DNA of 64,000 nt from Rhizobiaceae bacterium (lineage in GTDB: Bacteria > Pseudomonadota > Alphaproteobacteria > Rhizobiales > Rhizobiaceae). The stretch covers positions 62,001 to 126,000 of the forward strand of contig JABABQ010000062.1 in assembly GCA_014238155.1 (NCBI GenBank), given 5' to 3'. The notes beneath the pieces were generated by a model. The model saw only the letters and a program-made list of their open reading frames with translations. It was not told where the DNA came from and did no database searches. Positions 42,205 to 50,452 of this stretch are shown piece by piece (the first letter of the stretch is position 1; each line of letters opens with the position of its first letter). A program made the position numbers and the translations under genes.

Positions 42205-42702
42205 TTAGGAATCGTTGAACAAAGTACTGTCCAGCCCCGCATGTGCACAACAACGAGCCAGCCGTTGCGCACTGGCGCGGGCAAATGCCAGATGAATCAC
42301 CTTGCGCCGCGCCGCGGCAATTTTCTCAACCGGTGGCTGACGCAATAGTTCAGCACCGTGAGCGTCGGCCACCATGAAACCTGCTTCTTCGGGAAAAATC
42401 TCCGCCGGTACATCGGCCAGTGTAGCGAAAATTAACTCGTCGCAATATTCGTGATATTCCGGCCATTTGTTGTCGGCCTTCAGGTCCGCCACAGAAGATT
42501 TCACTTCAACGATGCATATCTGCCCTTTGCCGGACAGTGCGACAAGATCCGCGCGGCGCCCGGTGGGCAGCGTCAGTTCGGGCAGAGTTGCCCATCCAGC
42601 ATCGGTAAAATAGCGCTCGACACCAGTACGTATGGCCAGGGCTCTTTGGGACTGACGGCCATCGACGAATGGATTAGCTGCATTGAGCGAAACAATGGGC
42701 AT
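42205..42702 (-). CDS. mmcB: MmcB family DNA repair protein
   Basis: A 165-residue protein of the MmcB (Caulobacter) family, induced with the SOS mutasome in alphaproteobacteria. PGRRADLVALSGKGQICIVEVKSS-type core (written here as GRRADLVALSGKGQ and CIVEVKSSVADLK) resembles a restriction-endonuclease-like fold with a D..ExK active site; PEYHEYCDELIFAT and PEEAGFMVADAHGAELLR follow. Convergent with actR. I prefer ATG 42702; an in-frame TTG at 42735 would add 11 residues. Confidence 0.85.
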   Translation of the reverse strand: MPIVSLNAANPFVDGRQSQRALAIRTGVERYFTDAGWATLPELTLPTGRRADLVALSGKGQICIVEVKSSVADLKADNKWPEYHEYCDELIFATLADVPAEIFPEEAGFMVADAHGAELLRQPPVEKIAAARRKVIHLAFARASAQRLARCCAHAGLDSTLFNDS

Positions 42703-42966
42703 GTGGCCATGGGAAGGTTCATGATTTGTTTCCAACCAAACATCTCACCGCCGCCATGTCAAACGGTGCAAAATTATCACAATACCAACAAATGTCTTGC
42801 GCAATCTGATGTTAGTGCATCCGGCTGTTGAGTCGCATAAGAAAGCTGTTACGTAAAGTTAATTGTGGTGGGATTAGGGCAACTGAATCTCCAGCCATTT
42901 ACTGTTTATTCACCATGTTTTTGTTTCCTGCGAAACACACGACTTATTGGGCAAAGGCGTATTCTA

Positions 42967-44073
42967 ATGACAGTTTCATCGACGTTCCGCAGGAACTGCG
43001 GCGCAGCAGTTGTGCTGATGATGGCATTGGTTGTATCGGCATGTTCGTCAACTTCCAGCAGCACATCTGGCTATCTTGGACCTTCGATTTCTTCCGTCAG
43101 TGCCAAGAAACAAGCCGCTTCAAAAACTGTTAAAAATACCAAATCTGCGCTGCGCAAAGCGCGCAAACAGCTCGATGCGCTGGATCGTGGGGAAGCACGT
43201 GATGACCGTCGGCTGAAGCGCAAGAAAATTTCCAAGGCGTATCGCGCAAAAATTGATGCTCGCAAGGCCAAGCGCAAGGGCCCACTGCGTCAGGCTCGGC
43301 GAGACGTCAAGAAAGCAAAAACTGCCTTTGATCGTGCCCTGCGTGCTGAAAGACGCGCCCAGCGCCGCTTAAAAACGGCCCAGCAGCGCAAGGATGCATC
43401 AGACCGTCGAGCGGCAGCTACCAAGAAGCGTAAGCTGCTTGCGCAGAAAAAGCGCGAGAAATCGTCTTCGAGCAAAATCACTTCTGCCTTTGTTGGTGGC
43501 CTGTTTGGCAGTTCTGAACCTGCATTGAAAAACATCGACGACTACCGTGCCCGTACCGACGGTGATTTCAAGTTGGCGGCCATACCAGTGAAAAAACTCG
43601 ATAAGAGGCTGTTGAGACAACAGGTCAAATATAGCACCCGGCATAAGGTTGGTACGTTGGTTGTCGATCCGAGATCAAAATATCTGTATTTGATTCAGCC
43701 GGGCGGCAAGGCAATGCGCTATGGTATCGGCGTAGGCAAGGCCGGTTTTGAGTGGTCTGGATCCGCCCATATTGGCTGGAAGCAAAAATGGCCGACATGG
43801 ACACCGCCGGAAGAAATGATCGCCCGCAAGAGAAGCTTGCGCAAGTGGAGTGCCAAGAATGGCGGCATGCCAGGGGGAGTCAAAAATCCGCTGGGCGCCA
43901 GGGCGCTGTATTTGATGCAGGGCCGAGTTGATACGCTTTATCGTCTGCACGGCACGCCTGAATGGCAATCCATCGGAACTGCCGCGTCTTCAGGTTGCAT
44001 TCGTTTAATGAATCAAGATGTTATCGATCTCTATAAACGTGTTCCAAATGGCACAAAAGTGGTTGTTCTGTAA
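42967..44073 (+). CDS. L,D-transpeptidase (YkuD) lipoprotein with basic coiled-coil stalk
   Basis: A 368-residue lipoprotein: signal peptide with lipobox VVSAC (cysteine about residue 25), then an extremely Lys/Arg/Ala-rich region from about residue 45 to 165 likely to form a long basic helix, then a YkuD catalytic domain with histidine in LHGTPEWQ and cysteine in SSGCIRLMNQDVIDLY. YkuD enzymes make 3-3 peptidoglycan cross-links or tether proteins to the wall; outer-membrane anchoring with a basic stalk would favour contact with peptidoglycan. Chosen start ATG 42967. Confidence 0.88.
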   Translation: MTVSSTFRRNCGAAVVLMMALVVSACSSTSSSTSGYLGPSISSVSAKKQAASKTVKNTKSALRKARKQLDALDRGEARDDRRLKRKKISKAYRAKIDARKAKRKGPLRQARRDVKKAKTAFDRALRAERRAQRRLKTAQQRKDASDRRAAATKKRKLLAQKKREKSSSSKITSAFVGGLFGSSEPALKNIDDYRARTDGDFKLAAIPVKKLDKRLLRQQVKYSTRHKVGTLVVDPRSKYLYLIQPGGKAMRYGIGVGKAGFEWSGSAHIGWKQKWPTWTPPEEMIARKRSLRKWSAKNGGMPGGVKNPLGARALYLMQGRVDTLYRLHGTPEWQSIGTAASSGCIRLMNQDVIDLYKRVPNGTKVVVL

Positions 44074-44274
44074 GCCTCAAGGTGACCTCCATTAGAATTG
44101 CATGGGCAGTTGCACAGATTATGGCAGCCGATGAAATTGAGAATTTGGTATTCGCAGTGGGTCGGCCAGATGATTGCAGCTCGGTTTGAATTAATACTGC
44201 AAAACCGGCTTGCAATTCTGGTGGCAACTCTTTACCACAGCGCTGTTGCGACGGACTAAGTCTGTGGCAAGGAT

Positions 44275-44351
44275 GCACCCGTAGCTCAGCTGGATAGAGC
44301 ACCAGACTACGAATCTGGGGGTCGGGCGTTCGAATCGCTCCGGGTGCACCA
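44275..44351 (+). tRNA. tRNA-Arg (anticodon ACG)
   Basis: A 77-base cloverleaf: acceptor stem GCACCCG with CGGGTGC, D-arm with TAGCTCAGCTGGATAGAGCA, anticodon stem CCAGA/TCTGG enclosing CTACGAA with ACG, T-arm with GTTCGAATC, discriminator A and an encoded CCA. The ACG anticodon implies A-to-I editing by TadA to read CGN codons. It marks the border between core genes and the accessory region downstream. Confidence 0.95.
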
Positions 44352-44489
44352 ATTATTTCATTTGTTTAGAAGAAACTAAACGAACCACTGGTCTCTTTTT
44401 AGTCTCCTAAATCGCGGAATGCCCGTTTGGCCTACTGGGTCGTCAGAATCGTGGAAATGTGATATGGTTTCGGCATAACCAAATCATAT

Positions 44490-44762
44490 ATGTCCACCAA
44501 AATAATCAAACTCTACAATGTGCTCGTCGATCTGAAAGTCGATCGTGCTGTCGCTGAACAAGCAATAGAGCCGATCCTGGCTAAAGAAGAAGCTTTCCAG
44601 ACGCTGGCGACCAAGGAAGATCTGCATCGTCAAACCAAATGGATTGAACAGCCCCTTATGTATAGCTCCTTTGCTAACCTTCCACCGATCCGAAGCCAAA
44701 CATTGCTCTGGATCGGGAAGGCGTACGCCGTTAGCCTCTTGTGGCTCGACCACGTAATCTAG
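44490..44762 (+). pseudogene. Truncated small coiled-coil membrane protein (DUF1640-like) fused to unrelated sequence
   Basis: The first 52 codons (MSTKIIKLYNVLVDLKVDRA, then VAEQAIEPILAKEE, LATKEDLHRQTKWI) look like small DUF1640-type proteins, in which a single membrane helix follows the QTKW motif. Here, right at that point, the reading frame runs into unrelated sequence (from about 44,650) with no helix, up to the stop at 44762. This suggests a break by insertion or deletion just downstream of the tRNA-Arg. The 250 bases after it hold no recognisable gene. Confidence 0.5.
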
Positions 44763-45014
44763 GCTGGTGACCCTTCTCTTTCTAGGAAACTCGGGGCCGT
44801 TCAGACCAACGAATTGAGTATGCGCCATCATCCCGAACATTCGTGCTATCTGGACCAAAGACTGGACGCAATGAACCTTGTCCGTGCGGGTCTGGCAAGA
44901 AATTCAAACAGTGCTGTGGGCGGGGACCTGCCCTGCATTAGTTGTGAAGACATATCCCACGTTTTATAGGACTGCGGAAGCAGGTGACGATTAGCATGTG
45001 AAAGAACAACGTTA

Positions 45015-45770
45015 GTGAGCAACTTTTCCTATCCAAATTATCCGACCACCAATGGCTACCTGACAGAAATTACACGGCTAAAGTACATAGATGCTGCCGT
45101 CACCAATAACGTGCTGCCAAAGGATGCACACAGAATGCCGGAGATCATATCACTATCTGCTCCTAATGATGTCACCAAGCCCATTCAGTTCTGGCAATTG
45201 TTCTCGGTGCTTGGACAGGACCGTATCGTTGGCATCGTCAGCAACTTTTATGGGCGGGTTTTTAACGACGAAGAATGGTTTCGGTCTGTATTTGCCCGTG
45301 TAGGCGGAGCTGATCATCATGTAGTCACACAAGCTAGTATGTGGCTTGATGTGATGGGCGCTGGACCTGCTTATCATGGGGGAGAGTTTCGACTTAACTT
45401 TCATCACACACATAATGCTATTCAACTCCTGAACGAAAAGGGCGCCCAGCGTTGGGTAAAGCTGATGGTTGAGACATTGGATTCTTCGTCAACATTCATG
45501 ACCGAAGACAAAAGGGTCAGACCCAGCATCAATACGTTTCTTGCTCACTTTTTTGGCAAATACGCAGATGATTTCAAATTCGCCAATCGCGAGACTTTCG
45601 GTGAAACAAACCCGCCTTTCAAACGAAAGATCAACTTTCTCAATATGACGGAATCTGCAATTGAGGCGTTGCCAGAAGATGAATTGAAAGATGCACTTGT
45701 CGCACGTGGCGTTGATGTGGCTGACTGTGCAGACCAAAGAGCGCTGGTGAACAAGGCATTGAGTTTATGA
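45015..45770 (+). CDS. Globin-like (truncated hemoglobin type) protein with SAP-like C-terminal domain
   Basis: A 251-residue protein, GTG start at 45015. Residues about 55-165 follow the pattern of truncated hemoglobins: an early helix with FWQLFSVLGQDRIVGIVSNF, YGRVFNDEEWFRSVF, HHVVTQASMWLDVMGAGP, then GEFRLNFHHTHNAIQLLNEK with a candidate proximal histidine in FHHTH, and RWVKLMVETLD. The last 40 residues (LPEDELKDALVARGVDVADC and onward) resemble SAP-type nucleic-acid or protein-binding motifs. I infer haem binding; the fusion is unusual. Single gene in the island beside tRNA-Arg, possibly laterally acquired. Confidence 0.6.
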   Translation: MSNFSYPNYPTTNGYLTEITRLKYIDAAVTNNVLPKDAHRMPEIISLSAPNDVTKPIQFWQLFSVLGQDRIVGIVSNFYGRVFNDEEWFRSVFARVGGADHHVVTQASMWLDVMGAGPAYHGGEFRLNFHHTHNAIQLLNEKGAQRWVKLMVETLDSSSTFMTEDKRVRPSINTFLAHFFGKYADDFKFANRETFGETNPPFKRKINFLNMTESAIEALPEDELKDALVARGVDVADCADQRALVNKALSL

Positions 45771-46069
45771 TCCGCTGACTTAGGAACTTGGATTGTTCCG
45801 AGAACAGCAAAGCTTCGATTGTAAAATACCGAAAGGGGCATTGGTGCGTTATTATATCGGCCAGCACGGTTGTGGTGTGATAACCACTTTGCTCTCCAGC
45901 GTCCCCTTGGCGTCACCCTGGCGTCACGTTATTTGCGACAAGCTCAATAATTCCCCGAGGAAATGTCTGGGCTTTAAAACACCTGCTGAATCGTTCCGTC
46001 AAAAACTATTGGCTGGAAGACGTCAAAGGCGGTAATATAACGACGTTGGAAAGTCGCGCTTCAGATGGA
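45771..46069. other. No recognisable gene
   Basis: About 300 bases between the globin-like gene and the decayed transposase. Short open frames exist on both strands but show no family likeness, repeat or terminator. Probably leftover insertion-sequence and flanking sequence. Confidence 0.5.
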
Positions 46070-46079
46070 ACTCACAAGT

Positions 46080-46457
46080 TTGTGGCGTATGTGAAGAATG
46101 CAGGACCTTTCATGGCTCCGGTCCATTGCGCAGCTGGATCACTGTGGGACGTTAACTTCGGCTGGACTTAGCTGGCAGCACCGAAGGCTGCATCATCCAA
46201 CACTTCCAGATATTCCATCACGGCAAGTCGCACCTTGCTTGGATCAAGTGATGATATATTCCATTCTTCTGTCGGTTTGGAATTCTGTTTGTTGGCGTCT
46301 GACCGAATGACGCTGGAGTTGGTTGCGAATATCTCACCCCCAACCACACCCTGCTTAATGCACCTGGCAACAACGCTCTCAAACATCTGGTGGAACAGAT
46401 CGCTTTCACGAAACCGGCCATGACTGTTCTTGGAAAAGGTGGTTTGACATTAAGATA
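46080..46457 (-). pseudogene. Decayed IS1182-type transposase fragment
   Basis: Read on the minus strand the frame gives FSKNSHGRFRESDLFHQMFE, VARCIKQGVVGGEIFATNSS, RSDANKQN and LEVLDDAAFGAAS, all matching the middle of IS1182-family transposases. An in-frame TAA at 46168 stops it, after which the same frame resumes the family pattern (VQPKLTSHSDPAAQWTGAMK, GPAFF) to about 46,085. Both ends of the gene are missing, so it is an inactive remnant that marks past insertion next to the catabolic operon. Confidence 0.75.
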
Positions 46458-46521
46458 GACACAGATTGGAATTTAGTGCGTAAAGCAGGCGTTGCATAAA
46501 ATCAGCGTTTAAAGTGAATGC

Positions 46522-47484
46522 TCAATTTTTGATAATTGAGCTAATCTTGACCCAGTCGAAATTGGCCCCACAAAGCAGTACGACACTGGTTTGTTCGCGC
46601 AATTGATCTGAAATCTGCATGAAGCCAGCAAGCGCAAGCGCTGCTGCACCTTCGACCAGCATGTTTTCATCCATCGCGAGATGCCTCAGGGCTGCCGCGA
46701 TCTCTGCTTCGCTACAGTGCACGACCCTGTCAATCACGTCCATCGCCAAAGGCAAGGTCACACTGTCTTCATCCACGCCTCCAGCAACACCGTCTGCAAG
46801 CGTGTCGAGATGCTCGGTTTCCACAACTTTACCGGCTTTCATTGAAGCCGCCAGCGCCGCTGAACTTTGCGCAGAAACACCAATCACGCGGGGGGGGTGA
46901 CCAAAACTTTTCAGCACCGATCCGATGCCGCTGATCAATCCGCCACCGCCCATCGAGATGAATATGTTGTCAATGCGGTCAACCTGTTCCAGCAGTTCCA
47001 GGCCAATCGTTCCTTGCCCGGCGATGACGTGATAGTCGTTGTAGGGTGAGACATATTGGTAATCGCCACTCGCAGCGAGGCTCTGTGCGTGGGTCTCGGC
47101 CATACCCGATTCAGCGCCGTGAAGAATAACGTCAACTCCGAAGGCGCGTATCTTGTCCAACTTGGCGCGGGCCACGTTTTCGGGCAGCACAACGGTCAGG
47201 TTCTGTCCGGTCAGCGAGGCCGCGCGCGACGACGCAATTCCGTGATTGCCCGATGACGCTGTGATCAGTTTTTGTCCAGGCTCCAGAGCGGTCAATTTGC
47301 TGGCAGCGCCGCGCATCTTGAAGGAGCCGGTCAGTTGGAAATTCTCAGCCTTGAAAAGCAGATCACAGCCGGTCTTTGCCGCCAGAACCCGCGCGGGCAG
47401 AGTCGGTGTCTGGTAGATAAGTTCGCTTATTCTGCGACGCGCCTGGACGGAACGGGCGGCAGATTGGCACATGCGGTCGGTCAT
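46522..47484 (-). CDS. Threonine/serine dehydratase-like PLP enzyme (EutB/BhcB-related)
   Basis: Fold type II PLP enzyme, 320 residues. Schiff-base lysine in QLTGSFKMRGAASKL (about residue 56), phosphate loop TASSGNHGIASS-like region, glycine loop SMGGGGLISGIGS. Such enzymes eliminate water from beta-hydroxy amino acids; the closest described relatives by character are threonine dehydratase, hydroxyectoine-utilisation EutB and the beta-hydroxyaspartate dehydratase BhcB. No C-terminal ACT domain, so a catabolic role. Last gene of the minus-strand operon; its ATG overlaps the aminotransferase stop (ATGA). Confidence 0.82.
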   Translation of the reverse strand: MTDRMCQSAARSVQARRRISELIYQTPTLPARVLAAKTGCDLLFKAENFQLTGSFKMRGAASKLTALEPGQKLITASSGNHGIASSRAASLTGQNLTVVLPENVARAKLDKIRAFGVDVILHGAESGMAETHAQSLAASGDYQYVSPYNDYHVIAGQGTIGLELLEQVDRIDNIFISMGGGGLISGIGSVLKSFGHPPRVIGVSAQSSAALAASMKAGKVVETEHLDTLADGVAGGVDEDSVTLPLAMDVIDRVVHCSEAEIAAALRHLAMDENMLVEGAAALALAGFMQISDQLREQTSVVLLCGANFDWVKISSIIKN

Positions 47485-48647
47485 GATGTTACCCGGTCTT
47501 CATTTGGTGCTGCCGGTGTTCCCTTGTCTTTCAGATTCGCCAAAAAGCCACTGACTTTTTTAAGCCCAGCTTTCAAAATGTCGGAATCGTTGGCATAGCC
47601 TATGCGCAGCCAGCCTTCCATATGCAAAACTGACCCAGGGGTAAACATGACACCTGTTTCCTTCAGCAATTTGATACAAAAGTCGCGCGATGGCATGTCA
47701 AAATCGTATTTCAGCAATGCCGTCGTCCCGGCCTGTGGTTTGACATAAAAAATCGCAGGTTCACTGTTCACCCAGTCGTCGAGGATTTGCAGATTATCCC
47801 GCGTGATCTTTTGACTGCGATCCAGAATGCGAGATTTGCTTTCAAGCGCGAGGACTGCGAAGTAGTCGTCCAGCATGCCGACGCTGATGGTGTTGTAGTC
47901 GCGATGAATGGAGACTGCCTCACGTATCTCGGGCCCTGCCGCGATCCAGCCCAACCGCAACCCGGCGAGTGAAAACGTCTTGGACATGCTCGCCACGCTG
48001 ATGCCGCGCTCATAGAGATCGGCAATCGCGGGAGAAAACCCGTCCCCCTCCTGTGCCGTCCCGCGATAGACTTCGTCACATAGGACATAGGCCTGACTGC
48101 AGCGTGCGATCTGAATGAACTGCTCTAGATAGCCTGCCTCCATCAGCGAGCCGGTTGGATTGTTGGGGTTGTTGATGGCGATCAGCTTTGTCTCGGGCCG
48201 GATCAGGTCCGCGAACTCCTCCAGATCAGGCAGAAACCCGTTTTCCGGTCGCAATTGCAGGATATCGACCGTGGCGCCATAGCTTTCAGGGATCGAATAA
48301 TGTTGCTGATAGGTGGGTCGTACAGAAATGACGTGATCACCCGGTTCCACCAGTGTTTCATGCACCAGCGCATTGGCCCCGATCGCGCCGTGGGTGACGA
48401 CGATATTGTCGCGGGCCTGGTGCTCATACAGCGTGCAGATCGCATCGCGCAACCGGTCTGATCCCTCAATTGCGCCATAGGTCAGCTTCATTGGCATGAG
48501 GTCGTCAAGAACTTCTGCATTCTTACCCGACATCTTCAGCAGTTGCTGAACCGTCAGTGAGGCAACGCAAGTCTCGGCCAGATTGAACTCACAATGGTTT
48601 TCAAACTCGTTCATCCAGATTTCGACGCCGAAGGGTTTGATCTTCAT
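47481..48647 (-). CDS. Fold type I aminotransferase, capreomycidine-synthase-like
   Basis: A 388-residue class I/II PLP enzyme. Schiff-base lysine in SMSKTFSLAGLRLGW (about residue 230), cofactor aspartate in CDEVYRG, NNPNNPTGS, and the C-terminal arginine in LRIGYAND. The N-terminal MKIKPFGVEIWMNEFENHCE and LRPENGFLPDLEEF are like capreomycidine synthase and its relatives, which act on arginine-derived amino acids, rather than like aspartate aminotransferase. Reaction unknown. Overlaps the genes on both sides by four bases, so translation of the three enzymes is coupled. Confidence 0.78.
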   Translation of the reverse strand: MKIKPFGVEIWMNEFENHCEFNLAETCVASLTVQQLLKMSGKNAEVLDDLMPMKLTYGAIEGSDRLRDAICTLYEHQARDNIVVTHGAIGANALVHETLVEPGDHVISVRPTYQQHYSIPESYGATVDILQLRPENGFLPDLEEFADLIRPETKLIAINNPNNPTGSLMEAGYLEQFIQIARCSQAYVLCDEVYRGTAQEGDGFSPAIADLYERGISVASMSKTFSLAGLRLGWIAAGPEIREAVSIHRDYNTISVGMLDDYFAVLALESKSRILDRSQKITRDNLQILDDWVNSEPAIFYVKPQAGTTALLKYDFDMPSRDFCIKLLKETGVMFTPGSVLHMEGWLRIGYANDSDILKAGLKKVSGFLANLKDKGTPAAPNEDRVTS

Positions 48648-49627
48648 GACATGCCCCCTGTCTTCACCCCGTGCCAGAGCTTCCAGATGCCATAGGCCAT
48701 TGCGATGTCCTCAAGGCCCAACCCAACCGAGCGGAAATAGGTGGGTTTGTCATAGGTAGGCACGGGAGTTCCACCGCAGGCAAGCGTGGCAAGATCGCCC
48801 CTGATGGCCTCTGGCGACCAGCCGTGTTCCGCGGTGGCCAAACGCATTTCAGCCGCTGCTCCCGGCGTTGTTGGCGCATAATCACAATATACCTCCGCGT
48901 GTGTTAGGAAGGCGGGTGGCACCTCGTGCGCATTCGGCGCATTGGTGCTGATAGAGGTGACAAGTGAGGGCTTGCCGATATCGCCCGGATCAATCACCGG
49001 GGTGCCGGACGAGGTGCAAAGCATCACCACATCGGCACCGGCGATACAGCTTTTGGAATCGTCCGCAATGGTGACTGCACCTGACAAACCCCGCCACTCG
49101 GCCTGTTTGCCCTGATCGGCTGCAAGCGATGGTGAATAGACCCTAATCTGCGACCAGTCTCGCAACCCCAACACATGGCGCAGATGGGCTTGCGCCACCG
49201 CTCCACTGCCGATGATGGCCAGATGTCCAACTTTTGCTGGTGCCAGATAATCCACGGCCAGCGCGGTGGTTCCTGCCGTGCGTTCGGTGGTCAGAACACC
49301 TGCATCACACCACACCAGCGGCAGGCCCGTTTGCATACTCATCAGTGCAGTCCAGGCGGTGATGATCGGCGGTCCATCTGTCACGATATAGGGTGAAAGC
49401 TTGGCACCAAAAACGCCCATCTCCTCGATCGCACCCATATAGGTGATGAAATCGCCATCCTTGCCGGGAAATTCCGTCACGGTCTGGGCAGGCTGCACCG
49501 CTTTGCCCTTCCCCATCGCTTTGAACATCACACGCAATGCGGCCTGCACATCCAGTTGCGGCAGCAAGGCCTCGACAGCAGCAGCGTCCAGAACGGCGGG
49601 TCCATCAGATGAAGGAGTCTGTTGCAT
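48644..49627 (-). CDS. Ornithine cyclodeaminase / mu-crystallin family protein (EutC/BhcD-related)
   Basis: A 327-residue NAD(P)-dependent enzyme with the dinucleotide loop LAIIGSGAVAQAHLRHVLGL (about residues 137-156), the substrate region FGAKLSPYIV and TAGTTALAVDYLA. The family includes ornithine cyclodeaminase, imine and pyrroline-carboxylate reductases, EutC of ectoine utilisation and iminosuccinate reductase BhcD. Its pairing with a dehydratase matches the EutB/EutC and BhcB/BhcD logic: an imine or enamine is made and then reduced or rearranged. Confidence 0.85.
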   Translation of the reverse strand: MQQTPSSDGPAVLDAAAVEALLPQLDVQAALRVMFKAMGKGKAVQPAQTVTEFPGKDGDFITYMGAIEEMGVFGAKLSPYIVTDGPPIITAWTALMSMQTGLPLVWCDAGVLTTERTAGTTALAVDYLAPAKVGHLAIIGSGAVAQAHLRHVLGLRDWSQIRVYSPSLAADQGKQAEWRGLSGAVTIADDSKSCIAGADVVMLCTSSGTPVIDPGDIGKPSLVTSISTNAPNAHEVPPAFLTHAEVYCDYAPTTPGAAAEMRLATAEHGWSPEAIRGDLATLACGGTPVPTYDKPTYFRSVGLGLEDIAMAYGIWKLWHGVKTGGMS

Positions 49628-49654
49628 GGGGATTTCCTTATTAGAAACGGCAGA

Positions 49655-50440
49655 TCAGCCTTGAACGATTGAGATGACTTCATCGAGCCGAGATTTATCA
49701 CCTGCCGCCAGAACATTGCCCTGCATGTCAAACGACAGCGGCTTGCCATTCCAGTCGGTGACATAGCCGCCTGCACCGGTAATGACGGCCGCTGGTGCAT
49801 AGATGTCAAACGCATCGAGGCCTCCATCAAGCGCCAGATCGGTGCGCCCGGAGGCCAGAACACCATAGGAGTAGCATGACCCACCATATTGCACATATTG
49901 CGCGCGACGGCGAACGCGATCGAACCTCGCGTGTTCCTCAGCGTTCATGAAATCGGCATTGCTGCAGGTGGTGAAGGCCACTTCAATCGACGCGCAGGGC
50001 CGTGTGCGGATTGGTTTGCCGTTGAACTGCGCTTTAATCCCGGTCACACCCACCCAGCGATCCTGCGTCATCGGTTGTTCAATAACGCCCACATAGGGTG
50101 CACCGTTCCACGCCAACCCAATTAAAGAGCCAAAGACTGGGATACCTGCGACGAAGGGCGCTGTGCCGTCAATCGGGTCAAGCACCCAGACGAACTCAGC
50201 ATCGATATTGGTGTTCTCAAACTCTTCGCCCAGAATGCCGTGATCGGGGTATCGAGCACTAATCATCTCGCGCAAGGTTGCCTCAACCGCTTTGTCGGTC
50301 GAGGTCACGTAGGACGCATCCGCTTTGATCTCAACTTCGGGTTTCCTTTGGCTGGCCGCAAGCAACATCGCACGGCTTTGATCGGCCAGTTGTTCGGCAA
50401 AATACAGGAAACTCTCATAAGGGGGGAGGACAGATGTCAT
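49655..50440 (-). CDS. Inositol monophosphatase family phosphatase (HisN/SuhB-like)
   Basis: A 261-residue Mg-dependent phosphatase: GEEFENTNID supplies the first acidic residue, WVLDPIDGTAPFVAGIPVFG (about residues 82-101) is the metal-binding core, and GGLDAFDIYAPAAVITGAGG the C-terminal motif. Members dephosphorylate inositol phosphate, histidinol phosphate or PAP. Presence inside an amino-acid uptake operon suggests action on a phosphorylated amino acid or amino alcohol, which is inference only. It lies 12 bases after the transporter ATPase gene. Confidence 0.85.
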   Translation of the reverse strand: MTSVLPPYESFLYFAEQLADQSRAMLLAASQRKPEVEIKADASYVTSTDKAVEATLREMISARYPDHGILGEEFENTNIDAEFVWVLDPIDGTAPFVAGIPVFGSLIGLAWNGAPYVGVIEQPMTQDRWVGVTGIKAQFNGKPIRTRPCASIEVAFTTCSNADFMNAEEHARFDRVRRRAQYVQYGGSCYSYGVLASGRTDLALDGGLDAFDIYAPAAVITGAGGYVTDWNGKPLSFDMQGNVLAAGDKSRLDEVISIVQG

Positions 50441-50452
50441 GTGAGACCGCTT

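Noticed and set aside
44484-44858. 124-codon minus-strand frame after the tRNA
   Set aside because: It is antisense to the DUF1640-like fragment and shows no recognisable domain; I could not identify the sequence after the break.
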